Positions 27,106 through 35,919 of a DNA stretch of 64,000 nt are shown piece after piece. The notes beneath the pieces were generated by a model. The model had not been told where the DNA came from. It made no database searches and was given only the letters and a program-made list of their open reading frames with translations. The translations under genes were made by a program, and so were the position numbers. Each line of letters opens with the position of its first letter. The first letter of the stretch is position 1. This DNA comes from Dechloromonas sp. (GTDB lineage Bacteria; Pseudomonadota; Gammaproteobacteria; Burkholderiales; Rhodocyclaceae), in the NCBI GenBank assembly GCA_011391255.1, contig JAABQV010000012.1, positions 1 to 64,000 on the forward strand. Reading direction: 5' to 3'.

Positions 27106-29169
27106 ATGACGATAAGAAAATTTTTAATTTATTCATATGTGGCACTGGCCACATCATCCGTAATGGCCGGCGACAGCACCGAGTTGTCGGTGATCGAGGT
27201 TCGTGCCAAGGCCGAAAATCTTGAGGGGATCGCCGCCGCCGGCAGCCAAGGGGTGGTTTCCAGTCAGCGCTTGGCGAGTGTGCCGATCCTGCGGCCGGGT
27301 GAGGCGCTGGAAATGGTGCCGGGGCTGATCGTTACCCAGCACGCCGGTGACGGCAAGGCCAACCAGTATTTTCTGCGCGGCTTCAATCTCGATCACGGCA
27401 CCGATTTTGCCACCTACATAGGCGGGGTGCCGGTCAATATGCCGACCCATGCGCATGGTCAGGGCTACAGCGACTTGAATTTTTTGATCCCTGAGCTGGT
27501 CGACCGCATCAGTTACCGCAAAGGGCCGTATTACGCCGACGAGGGTGATTTTTCATCGGCGGGGGCGGCACATATTGATTATTTCCGCAAAATCGACGGC
27601 ACTATGGCGCAAGTCACGCTTGGCCAAAACGGCTACGCACGTACGCTGTTGGCAGGTTCGCCGGCAATTGGCGGCGGCCATCTGCTCTATGGCCTCGAGC
27701 TGTTTCATAACGACGGGCCATGGCAGGTAGCAGAAAACTACCGCAAGCTGAACGGCCTGTTGCGTTACAGCGAAGGCTCGCGCTACAACGGCTTTTCGCT
27801 GACCGGAATGGCGTACAAGGGCGACTGGACGTCGACGGATCAGATCGCCAAACGGGCAATCGACAGTCGGCTGGTCGACCGCTACGGCACGCTGGATTCG
27901 ACAAGCGGTGGCGAAACCTACCGCTACAGCCTGTCCGGCGAGTGGGCCAAACGGGGCGATAACAGCCAGAGCAAGGCGAATGTCTGGTGGCTGCGTTCCG
28001 GCCTCGATCTCTGGTCCAACTTTCAGTATTGCCTTAACGACATCGCCGCCAGTGGCGGCTGTGCGACTGGCGACCAGTTCAAGCAGAGCGAGCGCCGGCA
28101 GGCCGGTGGTTTTACCGCATCGCATACGATCTACGATCAGTGGGGCGGGCTTGATGTCAGCAATGCTTTTGGCCTGCAAGGGCGGGTTGACCGGCTGAGC
28201 CCGGTCGGCCTTTACGGCACCCGCCAGCGTGAAACCTTGAACACTGTGCGCGAAGACAAGGTGACGCAACGCAGCCTCGGCCTTTGGGCGCAGAACGAAG
28301 TGCGCTGGACGCGGTGGTTCCGCTCAATCGCCGGCCTGCGCGCTGATGCTTACGATTTTGCGGTCAACGCCGATTTGAGTGCCAATTCCGGCAAGGCCAG
28401 CGACCAGATGGTGACGCCGAAACTGTCGCTGGTTTTTGGCCCCTGGCAACGCACCGAGTTTTACCTGAATTACGGCCACGGCTTCCATTCCAACGACGCG
28501 CGTGGCACCACCATCACGCAGGAGCCTGGCAGCGGCAATCCGCTCAGTCGTGTCAAACCGCTGGTGCGCACCAAGGGCTATGAGGTGGGGTTGCGCTCGG
28601 AGCTGTTGCCCGGCTGGCAATCAACCCTCGCCCTCTGGCAGTTGAAGAGCGCTTCCGAGTTGTTGTTCGTCGGCGATGCCGGAACGACCGAGGCGTCACG
28701 CCCGTCAAAACGCTACGGTGTCGAGTGGATTAATCTTTATACGTTGAGCGACTGGCTGAGTCTGGATGCCGACCTGGCCTGGTCGCATGCACGCTTTCAG
28801 GATAGCGATCCGGCCGGCAATTTCATTCCCGGTGCCGTCGTTAGCACCGCCAATCTCGGGATGACTGTCGATCAACTCGGCCCGTGGTTTGGCGCTATGC
28901 GCCTGCGCTATTTCGGGCCACGCCCGCTGGTCGAGGATAACTCGGTGCGCTCGGCAGGTTCGGCGCTGACCAATCTGCGCATTGGCTACAAATTAAGCCG
29001 GCAAAGCCAGCTGGCGCTCGACGTCTATAACCTATTTGATCGTCAGGTGAACGACATCGAATACTGGTACGACTCGCAGCTGGCCGGCGAAGCGGCGCCG
29101 GTCGGCGACCGCCATATCCACCCGAGCGAGCCGCGCAGCCTGCGGCTCACTTTCAGTTACCGCTTCTGA
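27106..29169 (+). CDS. TonB-dependent receptor, probably for nickel
   Basis: 687 residues: signal peptide (about 1-21, ending VMAGD), a TonB-box-like ELSVIEV, a plug domain (about 40-160, LRPGEALEMVPGLIVTQHAG), and a 22-strand barrel ending in aromatic FSYRF. The plug has a His-rich loop (DHGTDFATYIGG, MPTHAHGQG). It sits in the outer membrane and takes up a substrate using TonB energy. Nickel or a nickel chelate is inferred from its place after nikR and hoxN. The ATG lies four bases after a terminator T-run and lacks a ribosome binding site, so expression is unusual or the start is elsewhere. Confidence 0.85.
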   Translation: MTIRKFLIYSYVALATSSVMAGDSTELSVIEVRAKAENLEGIAAAGSQGVVSSQRLASVPILRPGEALEMVPGLIVTQHAGDGKANQYFLRGFNLDHGTDFATYIGGVPVNMPTHAHGQGYSDLNFLIPELVDRISYRKGPYYADEGDFSSAGAAHIDYFRKIDGTMAQVTLGQNGYARTLLAGSPAIGGGHLLYGLELFHNDGPWQVAENYRKLNGLLRYSEGSRYNGFSLTGMAYKGDWTSTDQIAKRAIDSRLVDRYGTLDSTSGGETYRYSLSGEWAKRGDNSQSKANVWWLRSGLDLWSNFQYCLNDIAASGGCATGDQFKQSERRQAGGFTASHTIYDQWGGLDVSNAFGLQGRVDRLSPVGLYGTRQRETLNTVREDKVTQRSLGLWAQNEVRWTRWFRSIAGLRADAYDFAVNADLSANSGKASDQMVTPKLSLVFGPWQRTEFYLNYGHGFHSNDARGTTITQEPGSGNPLSRVKPLVRTKGYEVGLRSELLPGWQSTLALWQLKSASELLFVGDAGTTEASRPSKRYGVEWINLYTLSDWLSLDADLAWSHARFQDSDPAGNFIPGAVVSTANLGMTVDQLGPWFGAMRLRYFGPRPLVEDNSVRSAGSALTNLRIGYKLSRQSQLALDVYNLFDRQVNDIEYWYDSQLAGEAAPVGDRHIHPSEPRSLRLTFSYRF

Positions 29170-29178
29170 GCGTCCGAC

Positions 29179-29490
29179 CTATTTTTTGAAGTGGTAGTAA
29201 TGCTTGTTCAGCCAGGCGGAGACATTGGCTTCTTCTTCGGGGAACCAACCGGAATTCATTTGCGCGTTGCAGGCGCCGACGCGCTGCAGCAACTCCAGCT
29301 TATCGGAAAGCACCCGCCCGTCGCGGGTGTAAATCTTGCTGCCGTCGCCGCCATACATCTTGACGTGGCAGGCCACACAATCCTTTTTGTGCAGAGTCTC
29401 GCCGGCTTTCAGGTCAACCTTGCCCCATGGCTCTTCAGCATGGGCGGCAAGGGCAAACAGGGTCAGGGCAGTAATGGCTATCTGGCGCAT
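29179..29490 (-). CDS. Small monohaem cytochrome c
   Basis: 103 residues: signal peptide (about 1-18, ALAAHAEE), then CVACH near residue 38 and a possible axial Met in NAQMNSGWF. A class I-like c-type cytochrome exported to the periplasm and dependent on the ccm system. GGAG precedes the ATG. It follows the MBL-fold gene by about 30 bases, so the two probably form a unit and may exchange electrons, but the partner is unknown. Confidence 0.82.
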   Translation of the reverse strand: MRQIAITALTLFALAAHAEEPWGKVDLKAGETLHKKDCVACHVKMYGGDGSKIYTRDGRVLSDKLELLQRVGACNAQMNSGWFPEEEANVSAWLNKHYYHFKK

Positions 29491-29520
29491 GGTGTCTCCG
29501 TTAAGGATTAAGGTATTGCG

Positions 29521-30528
29521 TTAAAAACCGGCGGCTTCGGCTTCAAGATAGGCGAGGCTGATGTATTTCCCGATATTCAGTTCATAGCCCTTGGTGTCGC
29601 GGGCCCGGCTGGAAACGCGCGGATCCTTGATGACCAGGGCTTTGGCATCTTCCAGCGCGAGCCCATTCTTGACCGCTTGCTCGCATGGGCGGTAAATGCC
29701 CTCGAAGAGCTCACGGTTCCATTGCAGTACGCCCGGGCCGGGTTTGCCGTGGCCTGGAACCCAAATCTTCGAAGCCGTTTTTTCCAGTTCATCGTAGGAT
29801 TTCAGGGTGCCGATGTAAGAGCCGTCATCCATGTTGGCAATGCGCCTGTCCATTGCCAGATCGCCGACGCAGGTGAGTTTGTCGCCAACGACCTCGACGC
29901 TGATGTCGTATTGGGTATGGGCAACACCATAATGGTGAATGCGCAAGGTAACATCACCGAACTTTAGCTCGTTGCCGTGAACAAGGTCGTGGGTCGGGGC
30001 GACGATACGGGTGCCGATCGTTGCCTGATTGGTCCATTGCTCCATCAGTCCGCGCCACAGGTTGCCCTGCATGCCGAGAATTTCCTTGGTGGTGCCCGGG
30101 TGGGAATAAATCGGTACTCCTTTGTACTCGGCGGCAAAGGCATCGTTGCCAAGCCAGTGATCGCCGTGGTAATGCGTGTTGATGACGGCAATGACCGGCT
30201 TGTTGAATTTTTTCTTGAGCTGGCGGATGGCCATTTCGCCAATCTGCACCGAGCCGCCTGAGTCGACGACAACAATGCCTTTCGGGGTGTCGACAAAGAC
30301 GATGTTGCACATCATCCCCTGGTTTTCCGGAGTCGGGAAACCGTCCGGCGAGTAAATCATCCAAACATGCTTGGACAATTGCTTCAGTGGATGATCCTTG
30401 ACCGCCGGGCCACGCATGAAATCATCCACTTCCTTGGCGAAAGCACTGATCGATTGCCAGGGTGCCATTTCGCTGGCGACAAGGGCGGAGAATGCGGCGG
30501 TACTTTTCAAGAAATTGCGGCGGTTCAT
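29521..30528 (-). CDS. Tat-exported MBL-fold metallo-hydrolase (SoxH-like)
   Basis: 335 residues from the ATG at 30528, which has CCGGAG at good spacing; an upstream in-frame ATG at 30552 lacks it. N-terminal twin-arginine signal MNRRNFLKSTAAFSALV. The metallo-beta-lactamase metal motif is NTHYHGDHWLGND near residue 115, with further metal ligands in the middle and GHGKPG toward the C-terminus. MBL proteins of this kind (SoxH and the quinoprotein-relay hydrolases) occur near sulfur or alcohol oxidation genes with no settled reaction. The location next to fccAB suggests a role in sulfur compound oxidation. Confidence 0.78.
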   Translation of the reverse strand: MNRRNFLKSTAAFSALVASEMAPWQSISAFAKEVDDFMRGPAVKDHPLKQLSKHVWMIYSPDGFPTPENQGMMCNIVFVDTPKGIVVVDSGGSVQIGEMAIRQLKKKFNKPVIAVINTHYHGDHWLGNDAFAAEYKGVPIYSHPGTTKEILGMQGNLWRGLMEQWTNQATIGTRIVAPTHDLVHGNELKFGDVTLRIHHYGVAHTQYDISVEVVGDKLTCVGDLAMDRRIANMDDGSYIGTLKSYDELEKTASKIWVPGHGKPGPGVLQWNRELFEGIYRPCEQAVKNGLALEDAKALVIKDPRVSSRARDTKGYELNIGKYISLAYLEAEAAGF

Positions 30529-30598
30529 AAGGTGCTCCGGTGATTCTTGCAATTGGATGCGTTTTTATTGGTAAAGTTGTAACTGTTCGCAGCGAATA

Positions 30599-30632
30599 GT
30601 TGCGGTCAACACTAAAAAAGGCCGCAAATTTG
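30599..30632 (-). repeat. Intergenic GTTGACCGC repeat, copy 3
   Basis: Minus-strand core at 30610-30602. It directly follows, in the same sense, the T-run of the fccB terminator, so terminator and repeat are fused. Confidence 0.6.
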
Positions 30633-30643
30633 CGGCCTTTTTT
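30614..30643 (-). terminator. Terminator after fccB
   Basis: A perfect 30-base palindrome with the stem GGCCGC/GCGGCC, flanked by six A and six T, which works in either direction. It ends the fccAB unit 19 bases after the fccB stop. Confidence 0.88.
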
Positions 30644-30661
30644 AGTTTGAAGCCGTAAAAA

Positions 30662-31939
30662 TCAGGTCAACATGTCGGCCCAGATGTTCTTGGCCCAGCC
30701 CATTGCGACCTTGCCTTCGATCTCGTTGCGCGCGGCAGAAACACCGCCCGCACCTTTGACCGGCTGCATGGTTTTTGTGGCGACATCGTAGGTGTGCACC
30801 GAGGCAACGTGCACCGCGTTCTTGGCATCAACAAAGCTGTAGCAGGTGTTCATGACCAACGGATCAGGACTTGGCTCTTGTCCGCTCAGCATGTTGAGGA
30901 TCGCTGCGGCAGCCAGTTTGCCATGCTGGTTGGCCATGTGGCCGGACTTGGGCATGGTCGGTGCCGGGAAAATCGCATCGCCGAGGACATGGATGCCCGG
31001 GGTGCTGGTTGATTCCATCGACAGCCAGTTAACGTCAACCCAGCGGTTGTTGATCAGCTTGATCCCGGATTGTGTAGCAATAGCGCCGGCACGGTGTGGC
31101 GGAATAACGTTGAGCACATCAGCCTTGAACTTATCGAATTCGAGGATGGCGGTGTTGGTGGCAACGTCCACATCCTTGACTTCACTGTTGTTGCGATACT
31201 CAAGCGTGCCTTTGTAAAGATCGGCCCAAGCCTTCATGAAGAGACCCTTCTTGGACATCACATCTTCGTTGGCATCGAGAATCACAACCTTGGATTTCGG
31301 TTTGGCCTTCTTGAAGTAATCGGCGACCAGACACGCACGCTCGTACGGTCCCGGCGGGCAACGATACGGTGCCTTGGGGATCGAAATGGCGAAAGTGCCG
31401 CCATCCTTCATTGCTTCAAGCTGCTTGCGCAGGGCAACGGTTTGTGAGCCGGCTTTCCAGGCATGCAAAACCTGATTTTGTGCAGCAGCATTGTTCAAGC
31501 CGGGAATCTGGTCGAACATGAAATCGATACCCGGTGAAAGCACCAGGCGGTCGTAGCTCATGGCGCCGCCGGCTTTCAGGGAAATGCTCTTCTTTGCCGC
31601 GTCGACCGCAACAACATCGTCCTGAATGACGCGCACTCCCCATTTTGTTTTCAGGCCGTCATAGCTGACGGTGATGTCTTCCATATTCTTGGTACCGGCG
31701 ATGACCAGATTGGAGATCGGGCAGGAAATGAAAGTCGGGTTACGCTCGATCAGCGTGACCTGAACACTGCCCTCGCTCCACATACGTAAATACTTGGCAA
31801 CCGTCGCGCCACCGTAACCGCCGCCAACCACAACGACATGGCCGCTTGCCTTGCCACCACCGGCACAACCGTAAAGGGCGGACATCGCACCGGCGGCCGC
31901 GCCAACTTTCAGAAAATCACGTCTTTTCATTAACATCAT
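30662..31939 (-). CDS. fccB: Flavocytochrome c sulfide dehydrogenase, flavoprotein subunit
   Basis: 425 residues with a Tat signal (MKRRDFLKVGAAAGAMSAL) and a possible lipobox-like YGCAGG. The FAD-binding VVVVGGGYGGATVAKYL is near 35-51. Redox-active cysteines are in FISCPISNL and YRCPPGPYERAC. It oxidises sulfide in the periplasm and passes electrons to the cytochrome subunit encoded just upstream. AAGGGGGACAAG is a good ribosome binding site for the first ATG, though two further in-frame ATGs follow. Also called SoxF where it lies beside sox genes, as here. Confidence 0.9.
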   Translation of the reverse strand: MMLMKRRDFLKVGAAAGAMSALYGCAGGGKASGHVVVVGGGYGGATVAKYLRMWSEGSVQVTLIERNPTFISCPISNLVIAGTKNMEDITVSYDGLKTKWGVRVIQDDVVAVDAAKKSISLKAGGAMSYDRLVLSPGIDFMFDQIPGLNNAAAQNQVLHAWKAGSQTVALRKQLEAMKDGGTFAISIPKAPYRCPPGPYERACLVADYFKKAKPKSKVVILDANEDVMSKKGLFMKAWADLYKGTLEYRNNSEVKDVDVATNTAILEFDKFKADVLNVIPPHRAGAIATQSGIKLINNRWVDVNWLSMESTSTPGIHVLGDAIFPAPTMPKSGHMANQHGKLAAAAILNMLSGQEPSPDPLVMNTCYSFVDAKNAVHVASVHTYDVATKTMQPVKGAGGVSAARNEIEGKVAMGWAKNIWADMLT

Positions 31940-31952
31940 GTTCTTGTCCCCC

Positions 31953-32258
31953 TTATTTTTGCGCGGCGAAGTAGCCGGCGATCATGTCCATCTGGGCGTC
32001 GGTATAGCCCTTGGAAATCTGATGCATGATGGAAGCGGGCTTGTCGCCGCTCTTGTAGTCGGCAATTTTTTGCAGGATCTTGCCCTTTTCCATACCGGAC
32101 AGGCTGTCAAGCCCGGCACCCTTGAGCGCGTTGCCATTGGTGCCGTGACAGTTGGCACAGGTGGCAGCGAGGTTACGCGCAAGGTTGGGGTCGGCTGCCT
32201 GAGCAGCGCCGGCAAGAGCCATCAGGCTCAACGCAACAATAGGGGTACGCAGTTTCAT
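31953..32258 (-). CDS. fccA: Flavocytochrome c cytochrome subunit (monohaem)
   Basis: 101 residues: signal peptide ending AGAAQAAD (about 1-21), one haem site CANCHG near residue 34, and a probable distal Met in SIMHQISKGYTD. It is the electron acceptor partner of the flavoprotein FccB encoded 13 bases downstream. AGGAGATGAATTA is a strong ribosome binding site. Monohaem FccA/SoxE forms are short like this one; dihaem forms are about twice as long. Confidence 0.85.
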   Translation of the reverse strand: MKLRTPIVALSLMALAGAAQAADPNLARNLAATCANCHGTNGNALKGAGLDSLSGMEKGKILQKIADYKSGDKPASIMHQISKGYTDAQMDMIAGYFAAQK

Positions 32259-32625
32259 TAATTCATCTCCTCTGGGTGGATATGATGCACGTCTAAATAA
32301 GGTCGTCGAACGTTGGTTTTAGCGCATCAATACCTTAAGACTATAGAGGTTTTTTAAAAAAAGCATGCTGCGCCGCAGCAAATAATATGCTTGCAAACCA
32401 ATGGCCTATGAAACAAAATTCTTCATCCGGTCTTCGTCGGAACCAGTTTGATCTGGGTCAATTAATTGTTTTATTTCACTTAATTAGAATTTTCTCACTT
32501 GCTCGGACTTCGCGGAAAGCCATGCGTTTTGGTCAAAAGCCTTTTTTGGCGGGTGAGACGGTCTTTCGATCTGGTAATTTTTGTGACCTTGTATCAACTA
32601 TCTAAAACATAGCTTAGGATTTTCT
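32259..32625. promoter_or_regulatory. Divergent fccA-soxC control region
   Basis: 367 bases, distinctly A/T richer than the genes around it, between two divergent sulfur-oxidation units. It contains a nested dyad at 32361-32392: AAGCAT...ATGCTT around GCTGC-GCC-GCAGC. A 72-codon plus-strand reading (32387-32605) has no ribosome site or recognisable features and is not annotated. Promoters for both directions must lie here, but I could not fix clear -35/-10 pairs. Confidence 0.6.
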
Positions 32626-33972
32626 ATGGGCAATTTGCTTGAACAGGCGGGGCGCTTGCGGCCCGCACCAGAAAATTTTCTTTCTGACGAGCAGGTTAAG
32701 GCGGTGGCTTCCGGTCGCCGTGATTTCCTGCGTAAAAGCTTCCTGGCTGCCAGTGCGGCCTTGGCAGCGCCAGTCGTAGCTCGCGCCACGGAAGGTGATC
32801 CCAATATTTTGACAAATCCGGCCTGGACGACCTCGCTCGGACAACCAGTGGCAGCCCGCCCTTACGGCACGCCCTCGCAGTTCGAGAGCCAGTTGCTGCG
32901 CCGTGAGTCACCGGGTCTGGCCCGGGTTGGCGGCGCCTCGGTGTCGTTCTGCCCGCTGCAGGGTTTGTTCGGCATCATCACGCCGTCCGGCCTGCACTTC
33001 GAGCGCCATCATCAGGGCTGGGTTGATATTGATCCGTCCAAGCACCGTTTCATGGTCAACGGCTCCGATGATTCACTGATCAAGCGCCCCAAGGTTTATA
33101 CCCTGGATGAGCTGATGCGTATGCCGTCAGTGTCACGCATTCACTTTGTCGAGTGTGGTGCCAACTCTGGTGTCGAATGGGCCAACGTCGCTGTACCGAC
33201 CGTGCAATACACGCATGGCATGGTCTCCTGTTCCGAATTCACCGGCGTACCTTTGAAGCATCTGCTCGACGACTGCGGCGTTGATTACAAGAAAGCCCGC
33301 TATGTTCTCGCCGAGGGTGCCGATGGTTCTTCAATGACCCGTACTATCCCGATGGAAATGGTCGAGTCAGGTGAGGTTTTCGTCGCCTACGGTCAGAACG
33401 GCGAAATGCTGCGTCCGGAGAACGGTTACCCGTTGCGCCTTGTGGTGCCGGGCGTTCAGGGCGTTTCCTGGGTCAAATGGCTGCGTCGTATCGAAGTCGG
33501 CGACAAGCCCTACGCGACCAAAGATGAGGCGGTGCATTACATCGACCTGATGCCGGATGGTCAGCATCGTCAATACACCTCGATCCATGAGGCCAAGTCA
33601 GTCATCACCACGCCTTCCGGTGGTCAGACCCTGCTCGACAAGGGCTTCTACAATATTTCCGGAATCGCCTGGTCAGGTCGCGGCAGGATCAAGCGGGTTG
33701 ATGTCTCCTTTGATGGCGGCATCAACTGGCAGACGGCGCGCCTCGAGGGGCCGATCCAGAACAAGGCCCTGACGCGATTCAATGCGCCCTGGGTCTGGGA
33801 CGGCAAGCCGGCCCTTCTGCAATCGCGAGCGATTGACGAAACCGGTTACGTTCAGCCTAGCTATGGCCAGTTGCGCGCAGTGCGTGGCAGCAAGTCGATT
33901 TATCACAACAATGCCATCCAGTCCTGGAAAGTGGTTGAAAGCGGGGAGATAAGCAATGTCCAGGTTCTCTAA
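32626..33972 (+). CDS. soxC: Sulfur (sulfane) dehydrogenase molybdenum subunit SoxC
   Basis: 448 residues of the sulfite oxidase family. A twin-arginine motif SGRRDFLRKSFLAASAALA begins near residue 29, preceded by an unusually long lead. The molybdenum-ligating cysteine is in HFVECGANSGVEW, followed by the Mo-co dimerisation domain. SoxCD removes electrons from the SoxY-bound sulfane sulfur, giving full oxidation to sulfate without sulfur globules. AGGA lies before the ATG. It overlaps soxD by 17 bases. Confidence 0.93.
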   Translation: MGNLLEQAGRLRPAPENFLSDEQVKAVASGRRDFLRKSFLAASAALAAPVVARATEGDPNILTNPAWTTSLGQPVAARPYGTPSQFESQLLRRESPGLARVGGASVSFCPLQGLFGIITPSGLHFERHHQGWVDIDPSKHRFMVNGSDDSLIKRPKVYTLDELMRMPSVSRIHFVECGANSGVEWANVAVPTVQYTHGMVSCSEFTGVPLKHLLDDCGVDYKKARYVLAEGADGSSMTRTIPMEMVESGEVFVAYGQNGEMLRPENGYPLRLVVPGVQGVSWVKWLRRIEVGDKPYATKDEAVHYIDLMPDGQHRQYTSIHEAKSVITTPSGGQTLLDKGFYNISGIAWSGRGRIKRVDVSFDGGINWQTARLEGPIQNKALTRFNAPWVWDGKPALLQSRAIDETGYVQPSYGQLRAVRGSKSIYHNNAIQSWKVVESGEISNVQVL

Positions 33973-34999
33973 ATCCATACTCTCTCTGGCTTTCGCCGCC
34001 GTTGCGACGTCGGCTTTCGCCTTTGAAACCTACAAAGGTATCGGTCGTCCGGCAACGCCTGCGGAAATTAAGGCTTGGGATATCGACATTCGTCCTGACT
34101 TCAAAGGTCTGCCCAAGGGGGCAGGCTCGGTTAGTCAGGGTGAGGTAGTCTTTGAAGAGAAGTGCGCATCCTGTCATGGTACTTTTGGTGAATCCAACGA
34201 GGTGTTTACGCCGCTAGTCGGCGGTACCACCAAGGACGACATCAAGACCGGTCACGTCAAGGCCCTGGCCAGTGGTGATTTGCCGCAACGAACCACCTTC
34301 ACCAAGGTGGCAACGATTTCGACGCTTTTTGACTATATCCAGCGCGCCATGCCCTGGACGTCACCGAAGTCTTTGCAGCCGGATGAAATCTACGGGATCC
34401 TTGCTTACTTGCTGAACCTCTCGGAAATCGTACCGGCTGATTTTGTGTTGTCGGATAAAAACATTGCTGACATTCAGAAAATGATGCCGAACCGCAATGG
34501 CATGAAAACCGACCACGGCATGTGGCCCGGTGCGCCAGCCAGCAAAGGCGGCATCGGTAACGGTGGCAAGCCGGATGTTCAGGCCAAGGCGTGCATGAAA
34601 AACTGCAAGACCGAGGTGCTGATCGGCTCGATCATGCCAGACTATGCCCGCAATGCGCACGGCAATCTCGAAGATCAGAACCGTAATTTTGGTCCGGTTC
34701 GCGGTGTCAAGACGGGTGAGTCAACTGTCTCCGCGCCGAAGAACTCGCCAGAGCTGGAAATGGCCACGATCAGCGGTTGTATGGCCTGCCATGGTTTGAA
34801 CAACAAGATTGTCGGCCCCGGGTACAACGAAATTCAGTTGCGCTACAAGGACCAGACCGACGCTGAAGATCGACTGTCACGCAAAGTTAGAGCGGGTGGT
34901 CAGGGTGCATGGGGTTCAATCCCGATGCCGGCTAATGAGCATGTAAAAGATGCAGATGCGAAGACACTCGTGAAGTGGATTCTGTCTGGTGCGAAGTAA
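33956..34999 (+). CDS. soxD: SoxD dihaem cytochrome c
   Basis: 347 residues: signal peptide (about 1-22, ATSAFAF), two haem sites (KCASCHG near 65 and GCMACHG near 270), and a middle region with CMKNCKTEVL. Electron-accepting partner of SoxC. GGGGAGATAAGC is a good ribosome site inside the soxC end. Typical SoxD length, although shorter forms exist. Confidence 0.9.
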   Translation: MSRFSKSILSLAFAAVATSAFAFETYKGIGRPATPAEIKAWDIDIRPDFKGLPKGAGSVSQGEVVFEEKCASCHGTFGESNEVFTPLVGGTTKDDIKTGHVKALASGDLPQRTTFTKVATISTLFDYIQRAMPWTSPKSLQPDEIYGILAYLLNLSEIVPADFVLSDKNIADIQKMMPNRNGMKTDHGMWPGAPASKGGIGNGGKPDVQAKACMKNCKTEVLIGSIMPDYARNAHGNLEDQNRNFGPVRGVKTGESTVSAPKNSPELEMATISGCMACHGLNNKIVGPGYNEIQLRYKDQTDAEDRLSRKVRAGGQGAWGSIPMPANEHVKDADAKTLVKWILSGAK

Positions 35000-35020
35000 A
35001 TAATTTTGAGAGGAGAAGTT

Positions 35021-35488
35021 ATGAACAATCAACGTCGTAATGTACTGAAAACGGGCTCTGGCGCTGCACTTCTGAGCGTTCTCGCATCGGCTGGCATCAT
35101 TGCTCCGGGCATGGCTCTGGCTGAATGGAACAAGGCTGCTTTTGACGCAAAAAGCATGGCTGACACTCTGAAAGCCCTAGGCGCTGGCGCTCCTGCTGAT
35201 AGCAAGGATGTCCAGGTTACCGGCCCGGATATCGCTGAAAATGGCGCCGTTGTGCCGGTTGGCGTTACCTCCACCCTGCCGAACGTGACCATGGTTGCGA
35301 TCCTGATCGAAAAGAACCCAAGCGCCCTGGCCGCCAGCTTTAATCTGCCGGCTGGTACCGAAGCCAATGTCCAGACCCGCGTCAAAATGGGTCAGACTTC
35401 CAACGTTTACGCGCTGGTCAAATCGGATGGCAAGTTCTTCATGGCCAACAAAGAAATCAAGGTTACCCTTGGCGGCTGCGGCGGCTAA
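35021..35488 (+). CDS. soxY: Sulfur carrier subunit SoxY
   Basis: 155 residues from the ATG at 35021, which has GAGGAGAAG upstream; a start at 35006 is less likely. Twin-arginine signal NNQRRNVLKTGSGAALLSVL, mature domain from about 35, and the C-terminal GGCGG swinging arm whose cysteine carries the substrate sulfur. Exported folded with SoxZ. It starts 21 bases after soxD. Confidence 0.96.
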   Translation: MNNQRRNVLKTGSGAALLSVLASAGIIAPGMALAEWNKAAFDAKSMADTLKALGAGAPADSKDVQVTGPDIAENGAVVPVGVTSTLPNVTMVAILIEKNPSALAASFNLPAGTEANVQTRVKMGQTSNVYALVKSDGKFFMANKEIKVTLGGCGG

Positions 35489-35523
35489 TCGGTTAATCAT
35501 TCAGAGCATTTAAGGAGATATTT

Positions 35524-35835
35524 ATGGGTAATCCGATGAAAATCCGCGCCGCCTCCAAAGACGGCGTTACCGAAGTTAAAGTGTTGATCAGCCATGAAAT
35601 GGAAACTGGTCAGCGCAAAGATTCAGCCGGTGCTGTTGTTCCGGCCTGGTGGATCAAAGAACTGACCGCCAAGCACAACGACAAGATTGTGCTGACCAGC
35701 GAGATTGGCTCTTCCGTTTCCAAGAACCCGTACCTGGCATTCAAATTCAAGGGCGGCGCCAAGGGTGACAAAATCGTTGTGACCTGGGTCGACAACAAGG
35801 GCGATACCCGTACTGACGAAGCCGCTATCGCCTGA
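35524..35835 (+). CDS. soxZ: Sulfur carrier complex subunit SoxZ
   Basis: 103 residues, all-beta, with no signal peptide of its own, consistent with piggyback export on the SoxY Tat signal. Typical start MGNPMKIRAASKDGVTEVKV and normal length. AAGGAGATATTT precedes the ATG. A strong hairpin follows it before soxA. Confidence 0.96.
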   Translation: MGNPMKIRAASKDGVTEVKVLISHEMETGQRKDSAGAVVPAWWIKELTAKHNDKIVLTSEIGSSVSKNPYLAFKFKGGAKGDKIVVTWVDNKGDTRTDEAAIA

Positions 35836-35863
35836 TTTTCGGCTTTTGAGTCGTACTAGAAAT

Positions 35864-35901
35864 CCAGGAGCGACACTGGCATGCCGGTGTCGACTTCCTG
35901 G
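35864..35901 (+). terminator. Intercistronic hairpin between soxZ and soxA
   Basis: Outer stem CCAGGA/TCCTGG (35864-35869/35896-35901), inner stem CGACAC/GTGTCG (35871-35876/35887-35892) and a small apical stem, then TTTT. Since soxA follows within 20 bases, it is more likely a partial terminator or RNA-stability element than the end of the operon. Confidence 0.6.
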
Positions 35902-35919
35902 TTTTGAGCCAATGGAGGA

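Noticed and set aside
32387..32605. 72-codon plus-strand frame between fccA and soxC
   Set aside because: No ribosome site, A/T-rich composition unlike neighbouring genes and it lies in the divergent control region.
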